The notes beneath the pieces are model-generated. The model worked only from the letters and a program-made list of their open reading frames with translations, was not told the DNA's origin and did no database searches. DNA of 64,000 nt, taken from positions 739,001 to 803,000 of the forward strand of contig JACSYO010002163.1 of assembly GCA_016806645.1 (NCBI GenBank). The letters are read 5' to 3'. The number at the start of each line of letters is the position of its first letter. Within the stretch, counting starts at the first letter, position 1. The position numbers were made by a program, and so were the translations under genes. The DNA is from Ophiodon elongatus. Its lineage: Eukaryota > Chordata > Actinopteri > Perciformes > Hexagrammidae. Shown piece by piece: positions 12,820 to 25,134 of the stretch.

Positions 12820-14630
12820 TTTCACCATCTTTCCTCCATCATCACTTCCTCCCCCTTCCCCCCCGTCTACCTCCTATCCCTTCCTCATGTTGGTCCACTT
12901 TTTTTTATCTTATCCTGTACTTTTTTTGTCTACTTTTCTCTCTTCCTCTTCTTATTTACTAGCGTTTCATGTTTACCTTTCCATGTTCCTTTTCCTCCTG
13001 CCTTTTTTCCTTCTGTGCTTCTTATCTCATTTGTCCCCTTTACTTCAACCTCCTCCTTTACTTTTCTGCTTTCCTCCTCTCCTCCATTATCACTTCCTTA
13101 CCTCCTCCTTTCCTTCTCTGTCACATCTCTTTGTCCCTTTCTAGCTATTGTCTCACCACTCTTCCCATCCTCCTCTTTCCCTTCATATATCTGCTAATTT
13201 TTCTTCCTCTTCATCTCTTCTACCACCTGTTTCCTCCTCATCATCTTGTGTCCTTTATTTTCTCCTCTATATTTTGAATGTTACAGGAGTACATCCACAA
13301 ACCTTTCCTTTTCCACCTGCTCCTTTCCTAGTTTACTGCCTCCTTTCCTTCTCTACTTTCCTTCCAGCTCATCTTCTACCTTCTCTCATTACCTTTCCTA
13401 ACATTTTGTCGTCCATTTCCTAATTTCCTATATTATTTCACCTGTGTTATATTTATCTACGGCCCGATCCCAATGTGACCTTAAACCCTGACCCCTCAGG
13501 GACTTAACTGACGTGCCCTGGTAGATGGTTGAGTGTGAGAAACTGTGAGGTCTTGAAATGGTGTAGATACGCATGGGACGGCACTTTGCTGAGACATATG
13601 ACGTTACCATGACAACGTTGTATCATGTTATGTATAGTTGTGGGTATTCATTTTATAGTTTGTGCTCCCTTCCAGGCTCTTTCTCACGAGATGAGATGTA
13701 ATTTCAAATAATCTGTTAACTCGTTTTTGTCGAAACAGCTTCAATAACAAAAATAATTGTTTGATGAATAAATCTGTGTAATAAAATCTCCGCTTTCATT
13801 CCTGAAAATGTCTTTGAGAGACTCAAACACTTGCCTTCCTTTCATTTAGCCTTCTTCGCTTCTCTACTTCCTATTTCACTTTTATACTTCCTCTTTCCCT
13901 TTTCTCTACATTCAGCGTTCTCTTTCTACTTCCTCCTTTCCTATGTTAGTTCCTTATCTCCTCCTCACGGCTACTCTTTACCTCCATTTCACTCTCATCC
14001 TTCTTCACGCCTCCTTTCCTTTACGATACCATTTTCCCTCTCAACTGCCTTCTCTATGTTCTCCTGTACACCACTATTTCCTCCCCTCCTTACTTCCTCC
14101 TTTCCTTTGCTCGTTTTTCCTTTTCCTTCATGACCAGTTCCTTTTCTTTCCACCTCTTTCTGTCCTCTTCGGCCTCCTATTTATGCCTTTTCTCTTACGC
14201 CACACCTTTCATCATCCTTTCCTCGACCTCATCTTCCCTAAAACATTGTCCGTTATTTCCTTTCTCTTCTCTACCATCTTCCTGCTCTCTCAACCTCTAA
14301 CTGCTCTTTACTGTCCTAACTCCGCTTTTTCTCTCTTCCTCTCCTAAATCTTCCCCTCTTCTCCCTCCAAACATCCTCTTTTCCTTTGACTCATTTTACT
14401 TCCTTTTCTCTTTTCCTCCTCTACATCGTCATTTTCTCCTCTATCGTTTCCTTTCCTCGATATCCACAACAATGTCTCCCTTCCCTTTCCTTCTCCTTAC
14501 TTTCCCCCCTCTACCTCCTTCATTCTTCCTCTACTCTTAATTCCTTGTTTCCTTCCATTTTGTAGAGGTCCCTCTCTCTCTCCTTTCCTACTATCATCAT
14601 TTTTTTCTTTTTTCTTCGACATCGTGGAAT
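12820..14630. repeat. Polypyrimidine tract, degenerate CTTCCTCCTTTCC minisatellite
   Basis: Two long CT-rich blocks (about 12820-13440 and 13815-14630) are separated by about 375 bp of ordinary sequence. The blocks repeat loose variants of TACCTCCTTTCCTTCTCT at roughly 20-30 bp spacing. Purines are rare on the plus strand, so the encoded Ser/Pro/Leu/Phe frames are compositional artefacts. Confidence 0.85.
13603..13616. promoter_or_regulatory. X-box (RFX-type) motif
   Basis: GTTACCATGACAAC, a common form of the RFX X-box. It lies in the ordinary sequence between two polypyrimidine blocks. Confidence 0.4.
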
Positions 14631-14890
14631 ATTACATTTCAATTTCATGTATTTTTTTATTTCTCATTAATCTATGTTCAATATAACTTTCTACTACTTT
14701 TTCAATATCATTGACAATCTCTCTCTCAATAAGATGCTCAATATTAGTTATTTATTTGAGTTTCCATTGAGCTATGGTGTTAGTGTCACTTATTATACAC
14801 TTTATTTGATTGATTTATCTGTATTTGTCATCTTGTATTTATCTTTGTTGTTGTATTTAACTTTTTCTATTGTAGTTGAATTTCTTTACT

Positions 14891-15212
14891 TGGACTGTGG
14901 CTCAGTGGTTGGCAAGGTCATCCTTCAATCAGAGGAGGAATCGGAGGTTCGATTCCCGGCTCCACTAGCCCATGTCGATGTGTCCTTGGGCAAGACACTC
15001 AACCCCAAATTACTCCTGTAGCTGTGCCACAGTGCATGAATGTTAGCTACTCCTGATGGGCAGTTGGCACCTTAGCCCCTCCCATCAGTGTGTGAATGGG
15101 TGTGAATGGGTGAATGATAAAAAATCCGTTGCGGGATTAATAAAGTATTTATCTATCTATGATGACATGTAGTGTTAAAGCGCCTCGAGAGCTTTACAAG
15201 TACAGTCCATTT
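14891..15212 (+). mobile_element. tRNA-headed SINE-like element
   Basis: The head has an A-box-like TGGCTCAGTGG and a B box GGTTCGATTCC about 45 bp later, as in tRNA-derived SINEs. The body (TGTCCTTGGGCAAGACAC, CATCAGTGTGTGAATGGG, GACATGTAGTGTTAAAGCGC) is of a type very common in fish genomes. It ends near AAGTACAGTCCATTTAC. A 40-bp foreign LINE tail interrupts it at 15119-15158. Confidence 0.75.
15119..15158 (+). mobile_element. 40-bp LINE 3' tail inserted in the SINE with 5-bp target duplication
   Basis: The insert contains TTGCGGGATTAATAAAGT followed by a TATCTATC-like tail, the usual 3' end of fish L2/CR1-type LINEs. It is flanked by ATGAT at 15114-15118 and 15159-15163. Removing it plus one ATGAT restores the expected SINE reading GTGAATGATGACATG. 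This is an extreme 5'-truncated insertion. Confidence 0.7.
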
Positions 15213-15349
15213 ACTTTACTCTTATTGCTGTTGTGTTTTATTTTGCAATGGTGTCAGTATTATTTATTTTACACTTAATAATTGGTATTCTATTGTTCAT
15301 ATGTTTATATTGTTGTTCTATTGTTTTTAGTTTTTCTTCTGTTGTAATT

Positions 15350-15400
15350 TTTAATTAAACTCTGGCACAAGAATTTCCTTCGGGATTAATAAAGTTCTAT
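15350..15400 (+). mobile_element. LINE 3' tail
   Basis: ACAAGAATTTCCTTCGGGAT followed by TAATAAAGTTCTAT is the characteristic 3' end of fish L2/CR1-type LINEs. The AT-rich stretch before it (about 15213-15350) is probably the rest of the LINE 3' UTR, matching similar AT-rich sequence to the left of the SINE. Confidence 0.65.
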
Positions 15401-15483
15401 TTCATCAATGGAAAAGAGAGAAGACCCAGGGGAGGACAGGAAGAGGAAAGGAAAAGTGGAGGTAAAGGAAGATGAACCCTCAG

Positions 15484-15502
15484 AGGTCAGAGGTCAGAGG
15501 TC
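15484..15502 (+). promoter_or_regulatory. Triple AGGTCA half site (DR1 spacing)
   Basis: AGGTCAGAGGTCAGAGGTC gives three nuclear-receptor half sites with one-base spacers (DR1 twice), the arrangement bound by HNF4 or RXR heterodimers. It may simply be a 7-bp microsatellite. Confidence 0.35.
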
Positions 15503-17806
15503 GACCAGGCGGTGCTCTGCCTACCTGCGGAGTGGCGACCAGGTCCCAGAGGAGCGCAGACAACATGGAGCACAAAGGTCACACAAAGCCAATACGCCGA
15601 ACATCCCGGCGACCCTCAGACTCAGCTGCCTCCGCGGGGTCGCCCTTTGATGACATCACTCCACCGCCGTCTTTTCATCAGGTGCTTTCAGTGACACACA
15701 CACACACACGCTCCTGGTCTCGGGTTTACTTCCTGTCAAATGAGCTGAGCCAGTTTCAGTCCGTCAGGTTTGTTCACATCTGTCAGTCATCAACCAATCG
15801 GCATCAGCTTTTCCCCAACGAGTTCCCGTCGTCGTTTGGCCAATGAGAAAGAAGCGTGTCAAAGTTTTTCAGGGAACAAAAACTGTCTCACTGCTGCAGT
15901 AAAGAAACAGTTTTACCTCACAGCTACATATAAAAAAAGGTTGTTTTCATGCATCGTTGCTCCCTCTTTCAAAATAAAAAACAAATGCACTTATTTCCAG
16001 AGTATTTACGGTCGCCGTGGGCTCTTCCTCTTTAAAAGCCCCTTTCGTCTCCTTGTCTTCCCCCTGGAGCTGCTCAGGGTTTTGCCTCTCTCCTCGAGGA
16101 GGGAAATACAAACACCGACATGTGGCGTCGCAGCAGGCCGCTTTTTTTCCCGGCAGCTTTTCAGGCCGCAGAGACGACGCAACTCTGTCTCTCTGTTTCT
16201 CTGTCAGGAAGTCAGACGGCGTCGGCTCAGTCTGTTTTTATATATTTCATATATTAAAGTGTTGATTCCTAAAACCATTTCAATCACTACTAGATCACTT
16301 GTTCTTTCACGAGTGATGGGACAGGAAACGCACCAAAGTAAGAGCAACGTTTTCTTTAAAACTGACACATTTGAGCTGCTCTTTCATATCTTTGTAAAGT
16401 GAACATTTGGCGTGTTTAACTGTCGTTTCTGGATGTTTTTTTCCCACTATTTTTCTATTTCATTAACAAACTTAATGACGAATATAATCAGCTAATTAAT
16501 CAATAATGAATGTAACGAATCAAATCTGACAACACTACGCAGACACAGTCATGGTGAAGGGGATGAGTTTTTGAGTTTTCACGTCTCAGTTCTAAATAAA
16601 AACTTTTTGTTTTTACTATTCATGTTTTCTTCACTCTGATTGCTGCTTATTTACTCATAAATATTTCATATTATAGAGACGTCTTCAAGACGTTTTTAAT
16701 AATACATTCAATAAAGAGAGAAGTAGGGTATTTAGATTCTCTCCCTGCTTGAACAGATTAACTATAATTACAGTTTCAGGAAATATCTCCAGGTAATGAC
16801 ACGATTAAGTCTCCATGTTGAGATAATGATCCTAAAACCCGTAGAGACACCGTGGCCATCCGCCTCCGAGGGTTCAGTCTACAGCTGCAACAGCCTTTTT
16901 TTATAGACAGACAAATAATTTAAATGATCTCATGACTTTTTAGTATTGAGAACATTGTGGGAATGTTTTATGCTTCATCTTTCTTAATGAAAACGTGAAT
17001 TGAAGTTTAACACTCACAGAATTTCAACCTTTTTTTTGACATAATCAGATTTTAACTTTCATGATTTTTACATTTGGGGTTTCTCACTTTTTTTCTTCCC
17101 AATCACCCAATTTTTGGTCCATAACTTGTTAACGTTGATTAAAAACTATCTTTGCAGTTTGACTTTGGTATTTTTTTAGCTTTGGGTGAAATATATCAAA
17201 CAAGTATCAGTAAACTAATCTCTTTGTTTAGTGTTTTAATGGGAAACAATAAAGAGTTGGAGAAAACAACTATTGTATCAACAGTTTAGTCACTTTTCAA
17301 ATAAAATGCCAAACATGTGGTGGTTCAAGCTTCTTAAATGTGGGATTTGCTACTTTTCTGTGTCATTAATGATAATAAATTAAATATCTTTAGATTTTCA
17401 ACAGTTGGTTGATTAAACAAGCAGTTTGGGAAAATATAAAAGGCATTTTTCATTATTTTCTAACATCGTATTGACAAAATAATAACAACAATAATTGATT
17501 AATCCAGAAACTAATTGGCAGGATTAATGGAGACTGCAAACAATCTTTAGTTGAAACCCAACGGCAATTTTTTTCATTTCTCAGTCAGTCAACCAAAAAG
17601 CTGGATGGTCAGATTATAAATGAAAACAGCAGAATATCAAGTGAATGTAATCTAATATTAACCATGTGGACTACAGCTGGCCTTCACACACTAACGGACT
17701 GCAGCGGATCAATAACTGGAGCTTCAACATTCAGAGGAACTCAAATATTGAGCTGCGAAGGACGTTATACAGTCACTTCCTCTGCAGGCCGACTCCCCAT
17801 ATTTAT

Positions 17807-17808
<2 letters not shown>

Positions 17809-17854
<46 letters not shown>

Positions 17855-17856
17855 AC
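17809..17856. repeat. (GT)n microsatellite
   Basis: About 21 GT units ending in GCGCACACA. Confidence 0.96.
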
Positions 17857-17999
17857 ACATATCTCCCGGATCAATACGGGTTCAACAAGGCTTCAGACAC
17901 AGCTGACGATGGCATTTGGCTAAACATCTAATTTCTCTGTCGACAGCTCTCACTGCAAGACGCCGAGTGAGTCAGTAGGCTAACGAGCTGAGAGACTTT

Positions 18000-18385
18000 A
18001 ATCCCTGTGGGAAGCCACGTAGCTCCTGGCTACAGATTAGCTCCCTTGCTAGCAGATGAACTCGTTTCACAGCAAACCTTGTTTGTTTAAATGGAGTCAG
18101 ATCCCCTTAAAGGCAGAAACACTAGCAGCAGAAGCAGGGCTACGCACAAAATCAGACTATTTATCGGCCCATTCCCTCCGTCCTCCTCATTAGCTCCCGG
18201 CTACAGATTAGCTGCATCGTTAGCAGGTGAAAGCCTTTAATGAAATCCTCTCTCTTATTAAAGCGACTGCGAGTGAAAGCTGGAAGGAGAAGGAGTTAAA
18301 AAAACTGCTTTTAATTCCCAGTTTCACCTCCAGTCCTGTCATTCACTTCTGAGCTACAGATTAACACGCTAACGAGTGCGTGCAT
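18000..18385 (+). repeat. Imperfect duplication containing GGCTACAGATTAGCT
   Basis: TAGCTCCTGGCTACAGATTA and TAGCTCCCGGCTACAGATTA occur at about 18020 and 18192, followed by related GCTAGCAG/TTAGCAGGTGAA sequence. A third, weaker GAGCTACAGATTAACACG is at about 18351. The spacing is about 160-170 bp. Confidence 0.5.
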
Positions 18386-18671
18386 GTCGATCAGTCGGTA
18401 CGACTCATCACATGAAGGATGAGTCACACGAAGAGTTCAAGTGATCTTAAGTTGACCCCTTGCTCTCCATGGTACTTCCTGTTTTCTGTACTTCCTACTT
18501 CCTGTTCCCCTTCGGCTGGTTTCTAAAAGCTCGATAAGAAAGTGTTTGAATTCCAGTCAGGTTGTTGTAAAATCCAATTTCATCCTGCGGCCAAGAGAGA
18601 AAAAGTGCTGAAGTGTGTTTTCCTGAAGTGTGAATGAGTTCGATCCGTGTTTCTCTCTGCGGACCTGATCG

Positions 18672-18725
18672 CCTCCTCCTCTTCCTCCTCCTCCTCCTCC
18701 TCCTCCTGCTGCTGCTGCGGCCACC
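18672..18725 (+). repeat. (CTC)n then (CTG)n trinucleotide run
   Basis: TCCTCCTCCTCCTCCTCC passes into CTGCTGCTGCTGCGG. This is non-coding here. Confidence 0.8.
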
Positions 18726-19544
18726 TCCTCCTTTTCTTACTCACTAAGACTTTAATCGAGTTATCCCTCGCTCACTTCTCCCCTTAATTGACTGCGGCTT
18801 CAGTCTGACATAACAGGACAGTTTGAGTGAGCATGCCCCTTTAACGTTTGCTCTTAGAAATAATTTTAGATATTTATCAAAAGTTCAGGATACAAAAACA
18901 GCATCAGAGACGTTTAATTCCATAAATACAAAACTGAGATTCGTCTTGACTGAAGGGAGCAACGTGGTGATGTTCTATTTTTGTCTTCGGGTTAAATAAT
19001 CCCTGTGTTCTTATGTTCACTGTCCGACGCTCCACAGGGTCTCTTTCACATCGTGGTTTGAAAGAGGAGACTCACAGGATCACGGTGAGCTGGACCTGGT
19101 GAACAGACGTCGTACCGTTCCAGAGTTACGTCCTCTCAAAGTTATTCATGTTACTCATCTTCTGTTTTGATTTGGTTGAGAATTGTGTGGAGTTTGGAGC
19201 ATATGTCCCCCGGTACAAGCTAACATTTGTAAGGGATTAGTGAGGGCTAGCTTTGCAGTTCAACGTGCAAAAGAATGAAGGGAGTTGGACATTTCAAACG
19301 CAGTTTGAATGGTGAAAATCCATTGAGCAACTGGGGTGATATCAATGTCTGAAGTCTTGTCAGCAAATGTTGAGGGTTTAGGTTTCAAGGAGAATAACAT
19401 CCGGCTGTAAGCAGTGTAGTTGGGTGATTTCGACCCCAGGACACATAAATTATATTTAATGTGACCTGGAGAAAATAAACAATGCTGAGAAAATAAAACC
19501 TTTCTGAGAGGTCAGCCTTCATTTGACTCTGATATTCGACTCTG

Positions 19545-19678
<134 letters not shown>

Positions 19679-20280
19679 CATTTTATTTTATATAATTTTC
19701 TCTTATTTTCTCTCTTTTTATTTTATTTTCTTGTATTATCTCATGTTATGCTTTTATTTCCTCTGTCTCCTTTCATCTATGTTCCCGGTATTCTTTGTGT
19801 TTTGTGTACTATTCATTGCGTAATGAACTTAAAAAAAGGGTGAAAATACATACTTTCACTGTAAAAACAAGAAGAAACAAAATGGTCAAATGCACAACGT
19901 TTAAGTGAAATATCTTATTTCAAATAATCTGCACAATAAATGTACAGCTTTTTCCAAAAGTATTACAATCCAACACTTGAAGCATTTAAAGTTCTGCTGA
20001 AAGAAAAAAAATAGGTTATTTTACAGATTTGTTATTTTTTTTAAATTATTACAATCAACCACCCTGAACAAAGTAACGGCACAAAATGTTTTGGCGAGAA
20101 ACACCGTTATTTTACAGACTTTTCTTAAATTATAGATTGATGAACATTTCTGAACCACCAGACCTCATCTTTGCTGATTGGTTGAATGTGATGACATCAC
20201 AGCAAAGTCAGAGACTTAACGAGAACAAAACAGGCAAAAAGTTTCATGAATCATTTCTTTAGAATCATAGGAGTTTTTAA

Positions 20281-20430
20281 TCTTAATCTTCATCATTCAC
20301 CACCATTATCATCATCATCCTCATTGTTGACCATTATCACAGTCGTCGTCATGACATCATCAGTTGTTAATCATAGCACAGAAACAATCATCATCACCTC
20401 CATCATCATCATCATCAGATACATTCTCAT
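20281..20430 (+). repeat. Degenerate (ATC)n tract
   Basis: Many ATCATCATC and ATTATCACC words over about 150 bp with no long perfect run. Confidence 0.7.
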
Positions 20431-20774
20431 CGTTTGCAGTGGATAATAGATTTATTTTGTATTTCATAACTTTTTATAATATATTGTTTATCATCCATTG
20501 TCAATCTATTTTTTTTAAATAATTTACATAAGAATAAAGTCAACAGACTGAAGAATGACTATCTGTATATTTACATCATGAGACACAGAGAAAGAGCGAT
20601 AATCAAGAATAAAACAGCAAATGACTGGATGTAAAGAAAACAGCGACTAAAGAGGAGAAGAAGAGGAAGAAGAGGAAGAAGAAGCAGCACGAGTAGAGAG
20701 ATAAGTGTGTGTGTGTGTATGTGTCCCACCCAAACCCCCATTTTGTCACCATGGCAGCAGCATTACACACGACC

Positions 20775-20788
20775 GTTGCCACGGTAAC
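20775..20788. promoter_or_regulatory. X-box (RFX-type) motif
   Basis: GTTGCCACGGTAAC, two good half sites with a 2-bp spacer. Confidence 0.4.
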
Positions 20789-22030
20789 CACTAACAGCCG
20801 CCCCGTTGCCCATTCATGACTGTAAATGGGAGTTTCTGATGGAAAACTTGATTTTAAAGAGGAAACATAACATTTATTTTTCCGTCAGTATGAGATGCAT
20901 CGCGATCAAACAACTCAGTGGCCCGAATATTTAAACTGCAACACTTTACGAACCACTCTAGCATCAGTCTTAAGATGCATCGGGGACGGCGGGACAGTTT
21001 CCACTCGTTAATGTCTTTTCAAAATAAACTTAGGTAGGTTTCCTTAGGTCTTTAGGTTTACTTACACAACACAACTCGGTTGGGTGGCGTCAGTTAAGTA
21101 TGTAAGTTACGTAACAAAACTACGGCAAAATAAGTTAATACATTGACGTGGTTTCACTTGAGACATGAACAGCGGTCTCCTGGGTGAAAGTCTGTGTTTG
21201 TTTGACCCCGACCTCGTCCCTGTGCTGAACTTCTGGTCAGTTGCTCTGAGCGTCTAATACTGACGTGGATGTGTTTTCATCTGAAGTGCTAAAAGGTAAA
21301 TGTTGTGTCACATTTATGATCCATAGAAGTTTCCCATCTTTAAGTGTCCCATAAACACAACATATTGGCATGATTAAGAAGGAAAAGCCAGGAGCCTGAA
21401 GGGAGCACGAACTGGTCAAGGTTGAATGAGATGTTCTCGGTTTACCAGAGTACCATGTCGAAAAAAAAAGAAGATGGAAGGAGGAAACGGCCTCAAAATA
21501 TGGAACAATCTTGACTCGTGGTCCTTTTATGAGCTGAAATTAGTGGACAATTTACTTTTTTCAACACATGAGCAAAAATTACATTCCGTCTCTAACCTTT
21601 AACAAGGTGCTCTGAGCGCATAAAGATACAGTTTAATGGCGCTTTATGAGCAGATATCGTATTGCCGGTGTGGACGTCGTCGGGGAAACATATGAAATAG
21701 ATAAATTTGTAAAGACTTGGCAAGATATCCATCAGCTATAACCTGCTGATCCAGAGCGGACACATGGAGACAGACGACCATTCACACCATTAGAGTCAAT
21801 GAGAGACGATTAACCGACTGGCTTTGAGAGAAACTCCACACAGTGAGAAAGAACCCACGGCAACACGGTATGCCACTCGGCATCACACATGTTCATTAAA
21901 AACATTTAAAAACAGGTTATACTAATTGTCCTGAAAGCGTTTAAATAAAGTATGTTTTGATGGATTTTGTCAGGATGATGGTTTGAACAATATTTCAGCT
22001 GTCTGTCAGAATTATTCATCAAAGCGTGTA

Positions 22031-22750
22031 TTAACCCTCTGAACCCCCAAACCCGCCGGCGGGATGGAAAAGCATGTTTTATTTCAACAATCATGACAAG
22101 ACGTCATAATCATCAGATTTTCAACCTTTTCCTGCGACGAACGCTTCCGTCAGAAAAAGCAGTCAAAATGAAGCTTAAAAATGTGATATTTTTTGTGATA
22201 TCAAAAACATTATATTCTACGTGTCTCATTTAAAATGTTACTTCGAATAAACCATTTCCTTTAACTAGATTCTGAAAAAAACATTAAATTCTGAGCTCCT
22301 CACTGAAACTATGAAGTCATGATTGATTCATCTGAGACCAACAGTCACGTGACAATAAATCAGTGAAACTTTGACTTAACAGGCTTCAGGCTGCTGAACA
22401 CTGAGCAGAGAGGAGAAGCTGTAAACATGTAAATAACTTATTATATATATATCATGTATAGTCTAAAATTTTTTCCTACATTGGTAAAACTTTTAGACAC
22501 TTGAAAACATGTTGGATATTTAGATTTCAATTGTTTTTCAATTTTTGCAGAAGAAATTATCAAAGAAATTCAACTTGTGTTTTTGCTTTTTAACGATTTA
22601 TGTAATTCTAACTGTGTTATTCTGCTCTAAAGACATGTTCTATTTCTCTCTACTTCTAGTCATGATGGTTCTGTTTCCAGAGAGGAGCAGGACTTTTTAT
22701 ATTACAGAGAAAATCAAGAGAGAAACACTGCTTTGAGTTCAGAGGGTTAA
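22031..22750. mobile_element. piggyBac-like non-autonomous element (MITE) with TTAA target site
   Basis: The left end reads TTAACCCTCTGAACCCCC and the right end is the reverse complement of TTAACCCTCTGAACTC, giving a 14-bp perfect terminal inverted repeat including the duplicated TTAA. TTAA duplication plus ends beginning CCC are hallmarks of the piggyBac superfamily. The 720-bp body is AT-rich with no transposase reading frame; short ORFs inside look incidental. A homologous, inverted and truncated copy lies at about 51672-52254. Confidence 0.8.
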
Positions 22751-23380
22751 ATAATCACCAACTAAATAAATAAATGAATAAAGCTGACTTCACGGCCACC
22801 ATTGAATTACCCAAAGATAAAGATTCACAACATACATGACCAGTTAATATCTTTATTTAATTTACTCTTTGCACTCCCGTCTATTATGCGTCTCTATGCT
22901 CATTCATGAAACACAATGTCATCCATAGCAACAAAGAGCAGCTTTGTGAAAGAGTGAACGCTCGGTTCCATGTCGGAGGAAATCATGGTGGAAACTGTCC
23001 TTGGGACTGAAGAGAAAGGTGGTCCCTAAATTAAGCAAAGCAGACTGACTGCTGCCCCCTGGCTATTATATTAAAGACACACACACACACACTGTCCTCT
23101 GTCACAAAGTGAAATATAAATCCAGATGCTTCAGAAAGCTTTTTTTTTTTTTTTAAAGGTGAGGATTCAATCAGAACGTAAACAAACAAGCTGACAGCTA
23201 CAGAAACAACCTGAGGAGACCTTTGAGCCCAAAAGTGGTTCTTTCCTGAGGCCGACTGGAGCTGGTATTGTGTTTGACGCTTTATAGCAATTGTGTGTAA
23301 AAAGTTATGTCCACTAACGTTATGAATCACCTTTTATATTTATGTTTTTTTAATGGCGCTAGATGTGGTAGGAACCACCG

Positions 23381-23875
23381 ACTGTATATAAGAAGTGAAC
23401 ATTGTCGTCGTGACGTCTCTCATTGGTTTGTGGACTGATGTTATGAAGCCTCGAGTTCAGCGATTTGGATGTCACCATCTTGGATTACGGTCGTCGCCAT
23501 GTTGTTTTTTTATTAATCAGTGAACAGGAAGTGACCATATCTGGACTGAGGAGGAGTGACGTAGAGACGCCGTATACGTCTCCGGTGTCGACCTGTCAAT
23601 CACCTTGTAGCCCCGCCCTAAAGCATATCCTGCTTTATGGTCTGTTTGACTCTAAATGGACCATAATTTACTAAATGAACATCATGCTGTATTGAAGAAG
23701 ACTTGAAACTAGAGATTGAGACCATAAACTCATGTTTACAATGTTTACTGAGGGAATAAATCAAGAGAGAAGTAGAGTCATTTTCTCATAGACTTCTATA
23801 CAACCAGAGGAGTCGCCCCCTGATGGACACTAGAGAGAATGCAGGTTTAAGACTCAGCAGGAGGTTGCCGCCTGT
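23381..23875 (-). repeat. Dispersed repeat family A, near full length
   Basis: On the plus strand it reads from ACTGTATATAAGAAGTGAAC through CATCTTGGATTACGGTCG, AACAGGAAGTGACCATAT, TAGCCCCGCCCTAAAGC and TGTTTACTGAGGGAATAA to GAGGTTGCCGCCTG. It is colinear with the 10470 copy in reverse. Confidence 0.88.
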
Positions 23876-24123
23876 GTAGGAACGGAAAAATTATAGAAGA
23901 AAGGTTGATGTTAGAGGCTTTTAATTAAGATGAACTATAACATTTTAACTTCTCATTCAACAGCAAGAGATCGATGTATGCATTTAATCCATTTCCCCCT
24001 GTTAATTACATTTGATCGACTGGTTGCCCCCCCCCCGCTCTACAGGTTATCGATTGTTTTGCCAAGAGGCGACGCGTCTCGGTGTGATCGGGGCCTACAT
24101 ATTGAGTTAGTCTCTCTCTGATT

Positions 24124-24283
24124 GAAGAGCTTTAAACTGTGATTAGTTCAGCTGATATTACGACAGTAACTCTAAACTAACCTCCTGTTTCTATTGTGAA
24201 GTCTGATGAGGAGCTTTGCTAGAGTTAACTCCAGCTTGTTCCAGTGAAACAGGAAGCTGTTCCTGTTTAAATCTAAATTTGAT
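24124..24283 (+). repeat. Dispersed repeat family B, copy 1
   Basis: GAAGAGCTTTAAACTGTGATTA through TTTCTATTGTGAAGTCTG and AGTTAACTCCAGCTTG to GAACAGGAA-like and GTTTAAATCTAAATTTG matches 52714-52872 in reverse. The copies are about 160 bp and roughly 90% alike by eye. Confidence 0.8.
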
Positions 24284-25083
24284 GTTTCTTTGACCAACGA
24301 CTGCTGATTTCTTCTCTTCTCATTAAGCTGTTGCTCAGAGGATCTTTGTCTGGTTGAACCATTGAACAGCGTTTTGTTCTCCATCTACTAAACTACATAA
24401 CATCTATTAGAAAAGAGACTTTCTAAAAGATAAAACACATATGTATATATATAGAGTGAGAGAGTCGTCGTCGCACACCGTCCAGCTTTGTGACAGCAGG
24501 TTACTAACTTTAGATTGCATTCTCTGAATAAGTACTTTCAAATCTCATCTATGTCTTCGTGTTTGAATAATGAAAAACTTTCCCCTCAAGTCAGATGAAA
24601 CAAAGGAAACTGGGTCACAGCAGCAGTGATGAGCACCAAGTTGGACTGTAGAGAAACTAAAAAGGTAACGAAAGCCGACGAATAAATTAGTAGACATGAA
24701 AGTGGATTATCGCACCGTGTTGATGAGAGCTAACAAGGCGACTTCAGCTCCCAGTTCCCGGCACGCCGCACACTTCTGACTCCACAACATGACTCATCTG
24801 CCATCCTGTGTGGAAAGTAAAGTTATATAATCACCACAGAGACCAGCGGAGCCCGTCTAACTGTCTGTCTGTCATTCTGTCTGTCTGTCTGCAGATGTGA
24901 GGTTGACATGTAGTAATGAGCTGCGGAGGAAGAAGGAAAACTTCTGCAGACGAGGGGGAGATGTTTCTCACAACGTCAAAACGACACAAACAAAATCTGT
25001 GATATCTGCATTTCGCGAAAGAAAAAAAAAGGACCAAAATATAAAAGTAAAAAAACTGTTAACGGGTCATTGCATTGCCGCTG

Positions 25084-25087
<4 letters not shown>

Positions 25088-25132
<45 letters not shown>
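25088..25132. repeat. (GT)n microsatellite
   Basis: About 22 GT units. Confidence 0.96.

Positions 25133-25134
<2 letters not shown>

Noticed and set aside
12887..14347. Ser/Leu/Phe/Pro-rich frames of 60-134 codons
   Set aside because: Compositional artefacts of the polypyrimidine tract.
15770..16402. 210-codon plus-strand frame
   Set aside because: No recognisable domain, no splice or promoter context, and a composition like translated non-coding AT-rich DNA.
20860..21160. Possible promoter or CpG feature near the X-box at 20775
   Set aside because: No TATA, initiator or CpG island and no adjacent coding sequence.
22545..22736. 63-codon frame inside the MITE and the 108-codon frame at 51983-52309 in its sibling
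   Set aside because: They are in non-corresponding parts and neither resembles a transposase, so they are chance frames.
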